In this document: in pieces, positions 49,442 to 62,382 of the stretch | How the letters are laid out: every line of letters begins with the position of its first letter | How positions within the stretch are numbered: the stretch's first letter is position 1 | Assembly: GCA_021234155.1 (NCBI GenBank) | Contig: JAJEKV010000027.1 | Location: 5,766,623 to 5,830,622 of the forward strand | Reading direction: 5' to 3' | DNA: 64,000 nucleotides | Source of the DNA: Isoetes taiwanensis | Lineage: Eukaryota; Streptophyta; Lycopodiopsida; Isoetales; Isoetaceae | Translations under genes and position numbers: made by a program | The notes under the pieces: generated by a model | The model's database searches: none | Told to the model about the DNA's origin: nothing | The model's input: the letters and a program-made list of their open reading frames with translations, nothing else

Positions 49442-49931
49442 TGTTATGAACATGTTAAGATACATGGGGCAAAAGGTAAACTAAAATAAAAATCCTTAGC
49501 TATGCAAACAAATCCCTCATTAAAGAGGTGAGGTGGCATGGCCCGATTGGGTGGGCAAGCCAACAGCCATGGGGCTGGGTTGTGGCATGGGCAGCCTCAC
49601 GAATCCCCCCTTTCAGAGGTCGACTTGATCCCAAGAGGGATCTAGAAGCTAGGAGATGGATCGATTTGGCCAAATAGGCCCTTGGGCTTCAGGGGGAGCC
49701 CTTCATATCCCAGTTTGGGGCTCTGTATATAAGACCCATCTTCTCTTGAAGTGGGCAGCCTGCTAGAAACCTGCTGTAAGCAAGTTCTTGGGCAAAAATC
49801 TGATTGCAAACATCAATCTAAGTCTTCAAGGAAGACTGCAACACCGTGGGGGGATCAGGGATCCCGAGGGCTGAGGAGGAAGGTGTAGATTGATGCGCTT
49901 TGTGGCATCTTGTAAGCCAAGATCCATTACA
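49442..49931 (+). repeat. Element 3, 5' LTR (490 bp)
   Basis: Begins TGTTATGAAC and ends CATTACA. TATA-like tgtatataagac near 49725. Confidence 0.96.
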
Positions 49932-49961
49932 TTGGTATCAGAGCCTGAGTTTGGGGCTGAT

Positions 49962-51860
49962 ATGGAGAAGGAAATCATGGCAGAAGATCCCCTTATGGGC
50001 CTGGTTTCCCTTATCCCGGAAGAAGGAGAAGACCTTCTTGATGAGCTTGCTCCTATGGAAGAAGAGGTGAGGGATTAGATGAGCTCACCTCTAAATTGCG
50101 TCAGGAAGGATTGGAAGCCCATGATTCCCCATTCATACCGGAAGGATTGAAAGATCCTGATCCCTTTAACTTTCAAGGGGAATTGGATTATGCCAAAGCA
50201 AGAATCCGCGAATTAATGGGGCAGGTTGCAGAAACAAAAATTGAGCAAGCACATACTAACCAATTGCTCAAGAGTTTGCAACTTCAGTTAACCAAGCAAG
50301 CTAATGATGCAGCAGAAAGAGAGAAGAAATTGTTTGACACCATAGCCCGATTATTGGCAAGGGGCCCAGGGGGCACCAATGCCAATGGGGGACCTAACCA
50401 GGCTCAGGGAGCCCGAGTTAACCAGGCTCAGGGAGCCCGGGGAAGGGTCTTAACCCAAGCAAACCCCTCTCATGTAAACCCAACTATGGTTGCAAACCAA
50501 ATTAGCCAAGCTCAAGGAGCTGGAACTAGGACAATGGATGATCCCACTGAGGGAGTAGAAGTTCTAGCAGCCTTGTCTCTTGAAGAGGTTAAGGGGCTAG
50601 AAAAAAGAGATCATCCTGAATTCTGTGCACAGAGTCAGCAGAACAAGCCATTCAATGGCTTAACTGGTTGGAAACTTATTTTTGAGCCACTAAGAAGGGA
50701 GATGCAGCCAGGGTGCTACATGCTGCTCTCCAGTTGCGAGGGGCTGCTGCTTCTTGGTGGGGGATCCTCATGGGGAGAGGAGTAGAGATAAATAGTTGGG
50801 CAGACTTTTGCAAATTCTTTAAGCAAGAATACGCCCCTCACCATGAAAGCATCCGACAAACAGGCACCTTACAGCAATACATCAACACTTTGAGAGGTGT
50901 ATTTGCAAGGATCAAGGATATGCCAGCACGGATGCAAGTTAGTTATTTTGAAGCCTTAGGGCACACATTAGGCAGGTAAATCCAGGGGATTTTGAGTTTG
51001 CCGTGTCCCTAGTACGCACATTAGCAAGCTCCCCAAGGGAGGAGGGGGAGGAAGAGAGCAAGAAAGCTCGTCGCTTCCAAGAATGGAAGCAAAGAAAACT
51101 TGAAAATAAGCAAGGAGGGTCGAATAAAAGGGCTAGAGTAGCCCAAGTTAACCCTCCAAGCAATGATAAAGGCAAAGGGGATGCCTCTTCAGGGAAGAAA
51201 TCCACTAAGCCGTTTGCTTGCTACAATTGTGGTGCAAAAGGGCATATGGCCAGGGATTGCCCAAAACCCCATAAGGACAAGAAGGCGATGGCCGCTACAA
51301 CCAAGCAGGTTGAAGGAGGAACCAAGCAACTCTCTGCCATAGCTCGGGGGGAGCCCAGTTCAGTAAGTAAGGAAGATAACTTTGCCGGGCAAGTTATCTG
51401 TTTACTTGGAAAAATAAATAATAGAAATGTTATTGTTCTTGTTGACTCTGGGAGTACTGACAATTTCATTTCTGCAGACTTAGCACAAGAACTAAACATG
51501 GAATTGGTTCAAGTGGCACCATACGAAATTGAGACTGAAGCTGGGAAACAGGCTCAGCATTGGAGCCACGGGGTGGCTGGTGTGCACTTGACCATTGGGG
51601 ATTATGAGGAAACAATGAGTTTTGACTTAGCAAAACTGGCCAGATTTGATGTGGTTCTGGGTATCAAATGGCTTCAAATGGTTAATCCTCCTATTGATTG
51701 GAAAAAACACTTGTTAGTTATTTCCAAAGGAGGGAAGGAAATTACCCTTCAGGGTACTTCTTATGTAGTTTCCCCCAAGTTAATAACGGCTATGCAAGCC
51801 AAACGTTGTTTCCGTTCCAACATTAAAAATATCTTGTCTATGTTCTTGACTCCCCCATAG
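49962..51860 (+). pseudogene. gag: Element 3 gag and protease (frameshifted)
   Basis: ATG 49962 (MEKEIMAEDP) in a frame that closes at 50078; continues 50096-50700, an N-terminal coiled-coil (ARIRELMGQVAETKIEQAH) and two NQAQGAR repeats. The gag core is in another frame at 50713-50979 (AASWWGILM, WADFCKFFKQEYAP). From 51003 a frame has the CCHC knuckle CYNCGAKGHMARDC and the protease site LVDSGSTDNFIS. At least three frame changes. Confidence 0.9.
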
Positions 51861-51877
51861 ATTCAAAGCAAATAAAT

Positions 51878-54868
51878 GCTATGGACAAGGATGACAAGCT
51901 TGAGAGTTTGCTTATAAATATAGGGATGTGTTCCCGGAAGAACTCCCGGAAGGAGTACCATTAAGAGAAATCTCCCATGAGATAGATTTGGAACCAGGAA
52001 CTAAGCCAATGGCCAGGGCGCCATATAGACTTAGTCCCCTGGAGCAAGAAGAAGTCAAAAGACAAATTCAAGAATTGCTCCAAAAAGGTTTCATAAGGCC
52101 TAGCAAGTCCCCATTTGGGGCGCCTGTCATCCTTGTAAAGAAAAAGGATGGGAACATGCGCATGTGTATCGATTATAGGGCTTTGAATAAAGCCACTATT
52201 AAAGATCGCTACCCCATGCCTAGAATTGATGATATCATGGATCGATTAGTGGGAGCAAAATATTTCTCCAAGATCGACCTAAGAAGTGGATATCATCAAA
52301 TTAGCATTAGGGAAGGGATGAACCCAAAACGCCTTCGAACCAACCAAGGGCATTTTGAATTTGTGGTCATGCCCTTTGGATTAACAAATGCCCCAACCAC
52401 GCTTATGCGGGCTGATGAATACTGCCTTTCAAGGGTATTTAGACAAATTTATCCAAATATTCCCGGATGATATCCCGATTTACTCAAGGAGTAAGGAGGA
52501 GCATTTGGAACACTTGGAAAGGTATTGATGATGCTCCCGAGCACAAACTTTATGCCAAAATCTCCCAATGTGAATTCCTAAAACAGAAGTAGCATACCTC
52601 TGGACATATAGTCTCTCGAGAAGGGCTTGGCCCCGATCCGCATACAAAGTACGAGCCATAAGAGAATGGCCAGAACTTATAGATGTTCCGGATGTAAGGA
52701 GTTTTCTAGGTTTAGCCACTTATTATAGGAAATTCATTCCAAAGTTTTCAAAGGTGGCTACCCCCCTTACAGACCTACTTAAGAAAGGGCAACCCTTTGT
52801 ATGGGGAAAGGAACAAAAGATAGCCTTTGAACGAATCAAGGGTTTACTTTCAAGTGAACCAATTCTACAAATTCCGGATTTAAATTTGCCCTTTGAAGTT
52901 TACACGGATGCATGTGGACAAGCTCTGGGAGCAGTTCTAATGCAACAAGGGCATGTTGTGGCTTATGAGAGTCGCAAATTAAACCCGGCAGAAAAGAATT
53001 ATGCCACATATGAACAAGAGTTGTTGGCTATAGTTCATGCCTTAAAAACTTGGCGGCATTACTTAAGGTCAGGGACCAATAAAGAGCCACGCAAGTTTAT
53101 TGTGTTCACTGATCATAAACCATTGAAATTTCTGCAAAGTCAAGCAGAAATAAGTCCTAGACAAGCGCGCTGGTTAGATTTCTTACATGAGTTTCACTTT
53201 GAAATTCGACACACCCCTGGGAAAGATAACCCAGTTGCAGATGCACTTTCCAGAATAAAATACATTAATGGAATGGCATCTCTAGAATGGGATCGCTTCC
53301 AACAAATCAGGGATTTGTATGAGAAGGATCAAGATCTAACCAAAAGAGAATGTTCTCTCTGGACGCAAAGATGGTTTATGGTTCTATAAAGGACGCATTT
53401 ATGTTCCCTTAGTAGAGAATCTTAGGAAGGAGATTCTGTATGAATTCCATAATACCCCGCAAGCAGGGCACGGGGGGGAGTGGAAGACATACGAATTGAT
53501 TAAAAGACAATTCTTTTGGCCTGGTATGAAACAAGATGTAAAATCTTATGTATCACAGTGCCCAGTATGTCAGGCGGTAAAAACGGATCATGGCAAAATG
53601 CTAGGATTATTACAACCGTTGCCCATACCTTTGGAAAGGTGGGAATGCATAAGTATGGATTTCATAGTTGCACTCCCACGTTCCAATCGATAACACACCC
53701 AAGTGCTAGTGATGGTCGATTGTCTGACAAAGTATGCAAAGTTCTTAGCATTACGGGGTGATGCTACTGGACAGGATGTGGCCAAAGAGTACCTACGGGT
53801 TGTGTACCCTATGTTTAGTCTGCCACGAAGAATTGTGAGCGATCGAGACTCCAATTCACAGGGCACTTTTGGAAAGATTTCATGAGGGGCTGGGAGTAAG
53901 CCTCAGTATGAGTAGTGGAAACCACCCTCAAACTGATGGACAAACCGAACGAATTAACATGATCCTGGAGGATATGTTTAAGAAGTTTTGTGTTTGAAAA
54001 ACAGTCCAAGTGGGAGGAATATTTGCCCTTTGTGGAGTTCGCTTACAACAATGCATACCATACAGGAACCAAAATGAGCCCCTTTATGGCAATGACGGGT
54101 AGAAACCCAAGGTCATATACTGGGACTAACCAAGCCTTGAAAATTGATGCGGCTATCCATATGTTGGAAGATATGCAAGCCATATTATATCAATGTAGGG
54201 CCAACCTAAAGAAGGCTCAAGATCAAGCCAGACTAAATAATAATAATAATAATAATAATAATGGGCTTTAACGTCCACGGGAAGCCGAAGCTTATGGGAC
54301 AATTTACAACACACCCAGATGGGTCCTGCCCCCACCACTGTACATGGCTGAAGTGGGTCCTTCCCCCACCAACTTTACAATGCATAGTCACTTTCACAAC
54401 GAGGCCAACAAACATCATAGAGAGGTAACCTTCAAGGAAGGTGAATATGCATTCTTACGAATAGTCTACCCCTCGGCACTCAAGGTTGGGACCTTGAAGC
54501 CACTGGTCAAGGGAAAGATTCCCAAATTGACGCCCCGACATGCTGGACCCTTCAAAGTGTTAAGAAGGATCAATGAGACAGCATATGAGTTGGAGCTTCC
54601 AGATGGAATAGGAGTGCATCCTGTATTCCATGTAAGCCAACTCAAGAAAGCAATATTGTCCACGGACAATGTAATTGCTCCAGCGACAATACCCCTAGCC
54701 CTTACTGAGGTAACTCCTGAGGCGATTCTAGACACTCGCATTCGGAAGCTGCGCAATAGAGATATTGCAGAGTACTTGATCTTGTGGCTAGGTCAATCAC
54801 TCTCCGAGGCCACATGGGAGAGTGAAGAGTACGTGCAGCAAAACCCTCATTTAACTCAAAATCCGTAG
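51878..54868 (+). pseudogene. pol: Element 3 RT, RNase H, integrase, chromodomain-like end (broken)
   Basis: RT 51928-52420 ([36 protein letters not shown]) loses frame before the catalytic box, which reads FPDDI in another frame. RNase H at 52754-53389 (VYTDACGQALGAVL, TDHKPLKFL). Integrase zinc finger about 53400-53600 (CPVCQAVK), core SMDFIVALPRS, a stop at 53691, then SDRDSN and [18 protein letters not shown] sits at 54236-54384. The tail 54385-54868 has VFHVSQLKKAI and a chromodomain-like EAILDTRIRKLRNRDIAEYL. Many lesions. Confidence 0.92.
54236..54384 (-). mobile_element. SINE-like element, family A, copy 2
   Basis: Reverse complement of the 33985-34134 element: (AAT)n at 54237-54262 is its tail, then cgtccacgggaagc, gacccatct-type blocks and the start atgcattgtaaag at the right end. 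It interrupts the integrase tail of element 3 after QARL. It is therefore younger than element 3. Confidence 0.85.
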
Positions 54869-55104
54869 AGGCCACGGAAAGATTAGCTGAGTCAATGTGT
54901 ACCTAGTACAATAAATCATGGGTTTGCATCAGGGATGGCAAGTAAGGACATCTGCAAACTATGAGCTACGAAACCATGGTCACGAGGTGACCCGGGGAAC
55001 GGGGGACTAGATGACGAAACTATGGTCACAAGGTGACCCAGGGAACAGGTTTTGAAATACACTCCCACAATCCTTGGGGACCAAGGATTTGAAAGGGGGA
55101 GGTA

Positions 55105-55595
55105 TGTTATGAACATGTTAAGATACATGGGGCAAAAGGTAAACTAAATTAAAAATCCTTAGCTATGCAAACAAATCCCTCATTAAAGAGGTGAGGTGGC
55201 ATGGCCCCGATTGGGTGGGCAAGCCAACAGCCATGGGGCTGGGCTGTGGCATGGGCAGCCTCACGAATCCCCCCTTTCAGAGGTCGATTTGATCCCAAGA
55301 GGGATCTAGAAGCTAGGAGATGGATCGATTTGGCCAAATAGGTCCTTGGGCTTCAGGGGGAGCCCTTCATATCCCAGTTTGGGGCTCTGTATATAAGACC
55401 CATCTTCTCTTGAAGTGGGCAGCCTGCTATAAACCTGCTGTAAGCAAGTTCTTGGGCAAAAATCTGATTGCAAACATCAATCTAAGTCTTCAAGGAAGAC
55501 TGCAACACCGTGGGGGGATCAGGGATCCCGAGGGCTGAGGAGGAAGGTGTAGATTGATGCGCTTTGTGGCATCTTGTAAGCCAAGATCCATTACA
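55105..55595 (+). repeat. Element 3, 3' LTR (491 bp)
   Basis: Near-identical to 49442-49931; preceded by the polypurine tract and followed by CCATC. Confidence 0.96.
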
Positions 55596-56895
55596 CCATC
55601 AGCGTCGAGAAGCTGTTTGCAACATGTACGATCCTGACTATGATATTGAGGGGGGTCGTGTCCGCTCAAGAGCTCAGTCGGCGCCGCCTACCCCTCGTGT
55701 CCATTCTCGCCCAGGGTCCCACCCTGTTTGCAAGCATTGCTCTCAACCCCAGTTGCCCCACCATACACCGGTACAACCCACTCCTCATTACTTCCAAACT
55801 CCAGAAAGCACTTACATTCATATCCCTTCTGGTCACGCTCCCTTGCTTTCGCAACCTTCTTCTCCTCCTGCGGGGATGGGCTATCCTCATGTCTCTTTCG
55901 GTCCTCCCCATGTCTATGAATATCAGTCCTCCCCATCCTTTCAGCACGCAGTCCATGTCTACAATCTCACTGATCTCAAGTTAAATGAGGACGGCTCCCA
56001 CGGTCCTTCACCAATGGACGTTCCTTTCTCTGGACCCCCTGTTCCCAGCCCACGGCTGTACCACAAAGCTATATTCCAGCTTATGCTCTGCCTATCTACA
56101 CGCAAGGTCCACCTCCCACTCCTGTCCAAAATCTTAAGCTGACATATCCCACTTTTGAGAATACCAAAGGAAAGCCCCTTGATCAAAGTGCCCAAGCTCA
56201 CATGGAAGAATTCGAGGCATTGGTTATTGTCAATGGCCACACTCAACCTCAACTCAAGTTCCACATCTTCTCCACCACGCTGCATGGAGCCCCTCATCAG
56301 TGGCTCATGACTAACAAAAGCCATTGGAAACAAAACTGGCAAGAGATGAAGACGGCATTTCTCTTCCATTATGGCACCACGGACGATGATCAGCAACTTC
56401 TGAAGCAACTTAATGATCTTCAACAACAACCCGAGTACCCCACGCAAAGCCAGATTCTTGTATGGTTTCTGCAGGATCTTCCTTCTGCCATTCGTCTCAT
56501 GACTGAGTATCTGCGTCCCAAGATCTTGGAGCAGGCAATTGAATTAGTAAACCACTCTGTGAATGTATCCTCTCGGGGAGTTGCACTCACGGAGCTACCC
56601 TTCATGCCTCTTGTCATGGTTCCTCAGAATGCGGTCCAGACCCAACAATCTGCTCCTCCTCAACGCAGCCAAATTTGGTGTCACATTTGTAAGTATCAAG
56701 GTCATCTTGCCACCAATGAGTGTAATTCCACCAATGGTCCACCTCACTGTAAACGTTGTAATATGTGCAATCATGCCACTGAAGAGTGTACTCGAGCATA
56801 TCCTACACCCTTCAGGCAGAAAATGGTCTTCCAGGTGCAGACCATGCCACAGCAACAACCACCCGCAAGCTCAACCAACTATAAAACTCTAAGTG

Positions 56896-57440
56896 AGGTA
56901 TATTTGGTTTTAGTTTACAGTTCAAGGCATGTATCATATTTTACAAGCCTTATCATGACATCAAAATAAAACATTAGAATACATACCTTCAAAGAAACTT
57001 CTCGCCTGAATCCTCTTTGCCAAGCTTTAGCTCTACCTAAGAAATCTCTGCAGGTCTATTGCAAGAGAGTCATACGAATGGTCTTCCTTCCTTTGATCCT
57101 AGACTAAAAGAACGAATGCGGATAGAAAAAATGGAAAAGAGCATACCAAAGCTTAGCAGTTTCCAGGTCTATCTCTGGAAACTCTGAGAACTTAGGAAGA
57201 AGCAAGTTAATCCAAAAACTCTGAAAACTCTAGAAGAAAACTTTGATAACTCTGAAAAACTCAGGAAGAAGCTTGAGTCGCCATACCTAATCCAAGAAGC
57301 AAGATACGGTTGTGGAAAAAAGAGCCTGCTGGAGCCAAAACTTGAGAAAAACTTGCTGGCTTGAGTCGAAACCTGCAAAAAGCTTGATGTCTCGGCTGGA
57401 ACCTGCATTGTTTCGACCATTTTCAGATTAGTAGAATTTA
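56896..57440. other. Region between element 4 and the tandem array
   Basis: No gene recognised. Around 57165-57370 the words ggaaactctgagaac, aactctgaaaactc and aactctgaaaaactc recur, a weak internal repeat. Confidence 0.4.
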
Positions 57441-60400
57441 TTTTTTTCCGGTCGAGCCTATGCGTGCAGCTCGGATCTTTTTGTCAGATGCATCCTAACT
57501 ATCACAATTTTGCATCTAATCCCCCTTTTTTTTTTCAATTTGTCTTTTTTTGGTAACTTCCAATATGTGTTGACACTATTCATTAACCTAGAAAATACAC
57601 GTGCCTCAGAAAAATTGCTATGCTATACATGCATAGGCAAAGACTTCGAATCAAAATTTGTGTGCCATACACGCACAAACCAATACCTGATAAAAGAGTA
57701 AGATGTCTGAGCCATCATTAGTTATTAGGATATTGTATTTAGGATAGATGTCAAAGGGATAGATGATTTGCGAAGAATAGAAGACAAAATAATGGTGTTC
57801 AATCTAATATGGAAGCCAAAAATAATGATGATGAGGAAAATCCTTATAGTATTTTGCAAACCTTATAGTATGTTGCAAACCTTATAGTATAGAAAAGTGC
57901 AAACCTTATAGTATTTTGTAAACCAAAACTTATACAACCATACTCTACAAATGTGACCGCTATCTACGGTCTAGATCGAAGAATAACTCATAAATATGCC
58001 CATCCAACAGCTCTCGATACCCCTTGAAGTACCAGTTTTGTGGTCCTCTGCGCTTGTGCGACGGACATACACTGCACACCCCAGGCATAACCTCTTTTGC
58101 TGCAATTGTGCGCTGAAGACATTTGGCCTTGTCCAATGATGCAATAGCAACCGGTGATAACATCTTTGCAGTGGATTCCTCCAAGTTTCGAGACTGCTCT
58201 GGGGCCAAAATCCTGCTTCACTGCCAAAAAGGTTCTGACAGAATGCATTCTAACTCCAGGAATCCTTTTCTAAAGCACAAAGCATTCCTTTCCTGAAGTA
58301 TAGGTTGCAAAGTTCTCTTCTTATCGGCAGTTTGGATGCATGATGCGAGTCCTCAATCTGCAATATGATTTTCAACCTAACATTTTTTATTATGAGTTCT
58401 AGATTCTCATAACTTGCAAGGAACAAATTGGAAGAGCCCAGCTTTATCTGATACCACTTTGACAACATTGTCGCATTGTTATACGTACCACTCTTCATGG
58501 CGAGATCTGTTGAGTGGACATGTCGTCTAACATGCCAGTCGGGTCAGTTTATGAGCGCCTGGAAGGATGGTGCGGTCTGGTACCTGTTTGTGATGTAATT
58601 TTTTATTGCTCCTGTGTGCGATATGGTTTAGTGCTGGTTTTGAGAGTTGAAGAAACAAAAATATTGCAAGTTTATGAGAGTTGAATTGGAAGAATACACC
58701 TTTGCGGCAGATTCCTCCAGCTTTCGGGCCTGCTCCGGGGCCAAAATCCTGTTCCACTGCCGAAAAGGTTCTGACAGAATGCATTCTGCCTCCGAGCATT
58801 CCTTTCCTCAAGCTATTCCGGCCCAGCTTCATGTGGAGCACTAGCTGGCAGGCCGCAGTGCTTGATGTCGAGCTTGTTTATGAGTGTGGCTTCTCTTGCA
58901 CAGGAGGGTCGAGGACCATATGTCCAATCGAGACCATAGGGTTTGTCGTGGCATTTTTTTTTCGGTCAAGCCTATGCGTGCAACTTAGATCTTGTTGCCA
59001 GATGCATCCTAACTATCACAATTTTACATCTAATCCCATTTTTTTTTTGTTTCAATTTGTCTTTTTTTGGTAACTTCCAATATATGTTGACACTAATCAT
59101 TGACCTAGAAAATATACGTGCCTCAGAAAAATCGCTATGCTATACAAGCATAGGCAAAGACCTCGAATCAAAATTTGTGTGCTATACACGCACAGACATA
59201 TACCTGATAGAAGAGTAAGATGTCTGAATGCCATCATTACTATTTAGGATATTGTATTTAGGATCAATAGTTAGATGTCAAAGGGATAGATGATTTGCGA
59301 AGGAAATCTGCTCATCCGAATAGAAGACGAAATAATGGTAGTCAATCTAATATGGGCAGGGAAGCCAAAAATAATGATGATGAGGAAAATCCTTATAGTA
59401 TTTTGCAAACCTTATAGTATGTTGCAAACCTTATAGTATAGAAAAGTGCAAACCTTATAGTATTTTGTAAACCAAAACTTATACAACCATACTCTACAAA
59501 TGTGACCGCTATCTACGGTCTAGATCGAAGAATAACTCGTAAATATGCCCATCCAACAGCTCTCGATACCCCTTGAAGTACCAGTTTTGTGGTCCTCTGC
59601 GCTTGTGCGACGGATATACACTGCACACCCCAGGCATAACCTCTTTTGCTGCAATTGTGCGCTGAAGACATTTGGCCTTGTCCAATGATGCAATAGCAAC
59701 CGGTGATAACATCTTTGCAGTGGATTCCTCCAAGTTTCGAGACTGCTCTGGGGCCAAAATCCTGCTTCACTGCCAAAAAGGTTCTGACAGAATGCATTCT
59801 AACTCCAGGAATCCTTTTCTAAAGCACAAAGCATTCCTTTCCTGAAGTATAGGTTGCAAAGTTCTCTTCTTATCGGCAGTTTGGATGCATGATGCGAGTC
59901 CTCAATCTGCAATATGATTTTCAACCTAACATTTTTTATTATGAGTTCTAGATTCTCATAACTTGCAAGGAACAAATTGGAAGAGCCCAGCTTTATCTGA
60001 TACCACTTTGACAACATTGTCGCATTGTTATACGTACCACTCTTCATGGCGAGATCTGTTGAGTGGACATGTCGTCTAACATGCCGGTCGGGTCAGTTTA
60101 TGAGCGCCTGGAAGGATGGTGCGGTCTGGTACCTGTTTGTGATGTAATTTTTTATTGCTCCTGTGTGCGATATGGTTTAGTGCTGGTTTTGAGAGTTGAA
60201 GAAACAAAAATATTGCAAGTTTATGAGAGCTGAATTGGAAGAATACACCTTTGCGGCAGATTCCTCCAGCTTTCGGGCCTGCTCCGGGGCCAAAATCCTG
60301 TTCCACTGCCGAAAAGGTTCTGACAGAATGCATTCTGCCTCCGAGCATTCCTTTCCTCAAGCTATTCCGGCCCAGCTTCATGTGGAGCACTAGCTGGCAG

Positions 60401-61160
60401 GCCGCAGTGCTTGATGTCGAGCTTGTTTATGAGTGTGGCTTCTCTTGCACAGGAGGGTCGAGGACCATATGTCCAATCGAGACCATAGGGTTTGTCGTGG
60501 CATTTTTTTTTCGGTCAAGCCTATGCGTGCAACTTAGATCTTGTTGCCAGATGCATCCTAACTATCACAATTTTACATCTAATCCCATTTTTTTTTTGTT
60601 TCAATTTGTCTTTTTTTGGTAACTTCCAATATATGTTGACACTAATCATTGACCTAGAAAATATACGTGCCTCAGAAAAATCGCTATGCTATACAAGCAT
60701 AGGCAAAGACCTCGAATCAAAATTTGTGTGCTATACACGCACAGACATATACCTGATAGAAGAGTAAGATGTCTGAATGCCATCATTACTATTTAGGATA
60801 TTGTATTTAGGATCAATAGTTAGATGTCAAAGGGATAGATGATTTGCGAAGGAAATCTGCTCATCCGAATAGAAGACGAAATAATGGTAGTCAATCTAAT
60901 ATGGGCAGGGAAGCCAAAAATAATGATGATGAGGAAAATCCTTATAGTATTTTGCAAACCAAAACTTATACAACCATACTCTACAAATGTGATCGCTATC
61001 TACGGTTTAGATCGAAGAATAACTCGCAAATATGCCCATCCAACAGCTCTCGATACCCTTGAAGTACCAGGTTTTGTTATCCTCTGCGCTTGTGGGACGG
61101 ACATACACTTGCACACCCCGGGCATAACCTCTTTTGCTGCAATTGTGCACTGACGACATA
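57440..61160. repeat. Tandem array with 1,549-bp period (about 2.4 units)
   Basis: Unit 1 is about 57440-58960, unit 2 about 58960-60509 and partial unit 3 about 60509-61160. Positions 57900-59340 and 59449-60889 are almost base-identical. Unit 1 is more diverged at its left end, and unit 3 has lost part of a small four-fold aaaccttatagtat repeat. Each unit has an internal repeat of about 110 bp (gattcctccaa/gctttcg, gccaaaatcctg, ggttctgacagaatgcattct). Short minus-strand frames (82-104 codons) recur but match no family I know. It could be a duplicated gene fragment or a non-autonomous element. Confidence 0.88.
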
Positions 61161-62127
61161 TAGATGAACTTTTTCCTTGTGAAGGAAACATGGTGAGAAA
61201 ACAAAAATTACCTCAAAGGGTCTTGGGAAACATCTACTGAAACCTCTCTTGGGCTGTTTGCCATGCAAATCTTGTTTGATATCTTTGAACTTACTTTGAT
61301 AAGGATGAGCTTGCAGAGAGCTGGGAGAGATCATTACGAAGGTTTAGCCACCATTCTATCACATCATCTGGAAATTTATTGTGTCATTGCTGAAAAGAAA
61401 CAAACCTAAGATATAAATATTTTGCATACATATCAATAATGGTACTCATAAGAAGTATATCTGATACCCAACCGTCTAACAAAATGCAATCACATGTTTA
61501 TTTCCCTTGCTCTGCTGCTCCATTGTCGCATGCAATTGCATTCAAGAGGGAAAAGGCAAAAAATATGTTTTGGCATGAAGCCATCGAAAAACAGAGGTCG
61601 AAATAGATCACAGGACTAAGTCGGTTTTGTAACGGCTCCCACAGTTTCTAACGATTCTGCTATACCCAAAAATGGGCTCGTCGACCAGCCAGACTTCACA
61701 ATAGAAGTCTGAAGGAAAATTTCCATATCATTTCTAATTTTCCTAGCCACAATAAGGAATCTAACGATGATAATTATGCCACGCCAATTTTTTGATGATG
61801 TGACAGACACATGGACAAGCCAGAATTGCAGTAATGGTTATACGGGGGGTTACGCAAGCCTGCTAAATATTGAAATACTTCAACATAATATGAAAATAGC
61901 TTAAAACAAAGAACATTGAATTTTTTAGTAAATTCAAAACAATAAAAAACAATGCTAAAGATGTTAAGCTGACATTCATAATGTATTAAGGCTATAAAAC
62001 TTTACTATTCAGGCCTATGCGCATATAACCATTTAGTTCTAGAAAATTTACCCTGTACAAGATCTATAGGTGCATAGCCACAAAATTTACCCTGGTCAAG
62101 ATAGCCATTAACTATTAAACAATTTCA
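61161..62127. other. Spacer with one isolated terminal-repeat-like word
   Basis: No gene seen. The word acggggggttacgcaagcc at about 61842 resembles the inner edge of the terminal inverted repeat at 62128, possibly the end of another copy. Confidence 0.4.
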
Positions 62128-62382
62128 CATATTCACACGGGGGGTTACTCCGGGCATCGAGAGCTGTCGGATGGGCATATTTACCCTTTATTCCTCGATC
62201 AGGACCGTACATAGCGATCCTCGTTTGTGGGGTATGCCTGTACAAGTTTTTGTATACTGTATATTGAGGTTTGCAAAATACTATAAGGTTTGAAGGAATG
62301 TACTTAATGGTGTTAATTTTGTACATGTATTGTAAATTTTTAGGGGCTCTCGCTGCCCTACGTAACCCCCCGTGTGAATATG
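62128..62382. mobile_element. 255-bp MITE-like element with perfect 21-bp terminal inverted repeats
   Basis: Left end 62128-62148 and right end 62362-62382 are exact reverse complements; core words cacggggggttac and gtaaccccccgtg. The inside (tcgagagctgtcggatgggcat, aaaatactataaggtttg) is homologous, in the opposite orientation of writing, to the part of the tandem array around 57850-58020. No target duplication is clear. Either a small DNA transposon that captured this sequence or the parent form of the array family. Confidence 0.8.

Larger units (their letters stand above)
49437..55600 (+). mobile_element. Element 3: young chromovirus (6.2 kb) inside element 4
   Basis: LTRs 49442-49931 and 55105-55595, TSD CCATC exact at 49437-49441 and 55596-55600. 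The primer site TGGTATCAGAGC is at 49933-49944 and the polypurine tract gaaagggggaggta ends at 55104. The LTRs differ at about seven of 490 positions by eye, so this is the youngest LTR insertion here. The coding region nevertheless has several frameshifts and stops, so it probably moved using proteins from another copy. Confidence 0.96.
48760..56895 (+). mobile_element. Element 4: truncated LTR retrotransposon with gag only
   Basis: A putative 5' LTR (48760-49330; TGTACG..CTACACA) is followed by a primer site of tRNA-Asp type at 49332-49347 (TGTCGCCGCTGTCGGG). Gag starts at ATG 49375 (MSARAFTPEELL). Element 3 interrupts it at 49441/55596. Gag continues to about 56895 and homology ends; pol and the 3' LTR are absent. 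The left border inside the LINE is approximate. Confidence 0.7.
49375..56895 (+). pseudogene. gag: Element 4 gag, split by element 3 and frameshifted
   Basis: Reading 49375-49441 joined to 55601 onward restores LERHQRREAVCNMYDPDYD. A Pro/Ser/His-rich N-terminal region follows. A frame change lies near 56060. The gag core then reads HMEEFEALVIVNGHTQPQLK, HGAPHQWLM and FLFHYGTTDDDQQLL. Two zinc-knuckle-like motifs end it (CHICKYQGHLATNEC, CKRCNMCNHATEEC). No protease or RT follows. Confidence 0.75.

Noticed and set aside
58435-58455. Retrotransposon primer-binding site TGGTATCAGA on the minus strand in the tandem array
   Set aside because: No LTR-type ends next to it and the match stops before the usual final bases; it recurs only because the unit is duplicated.
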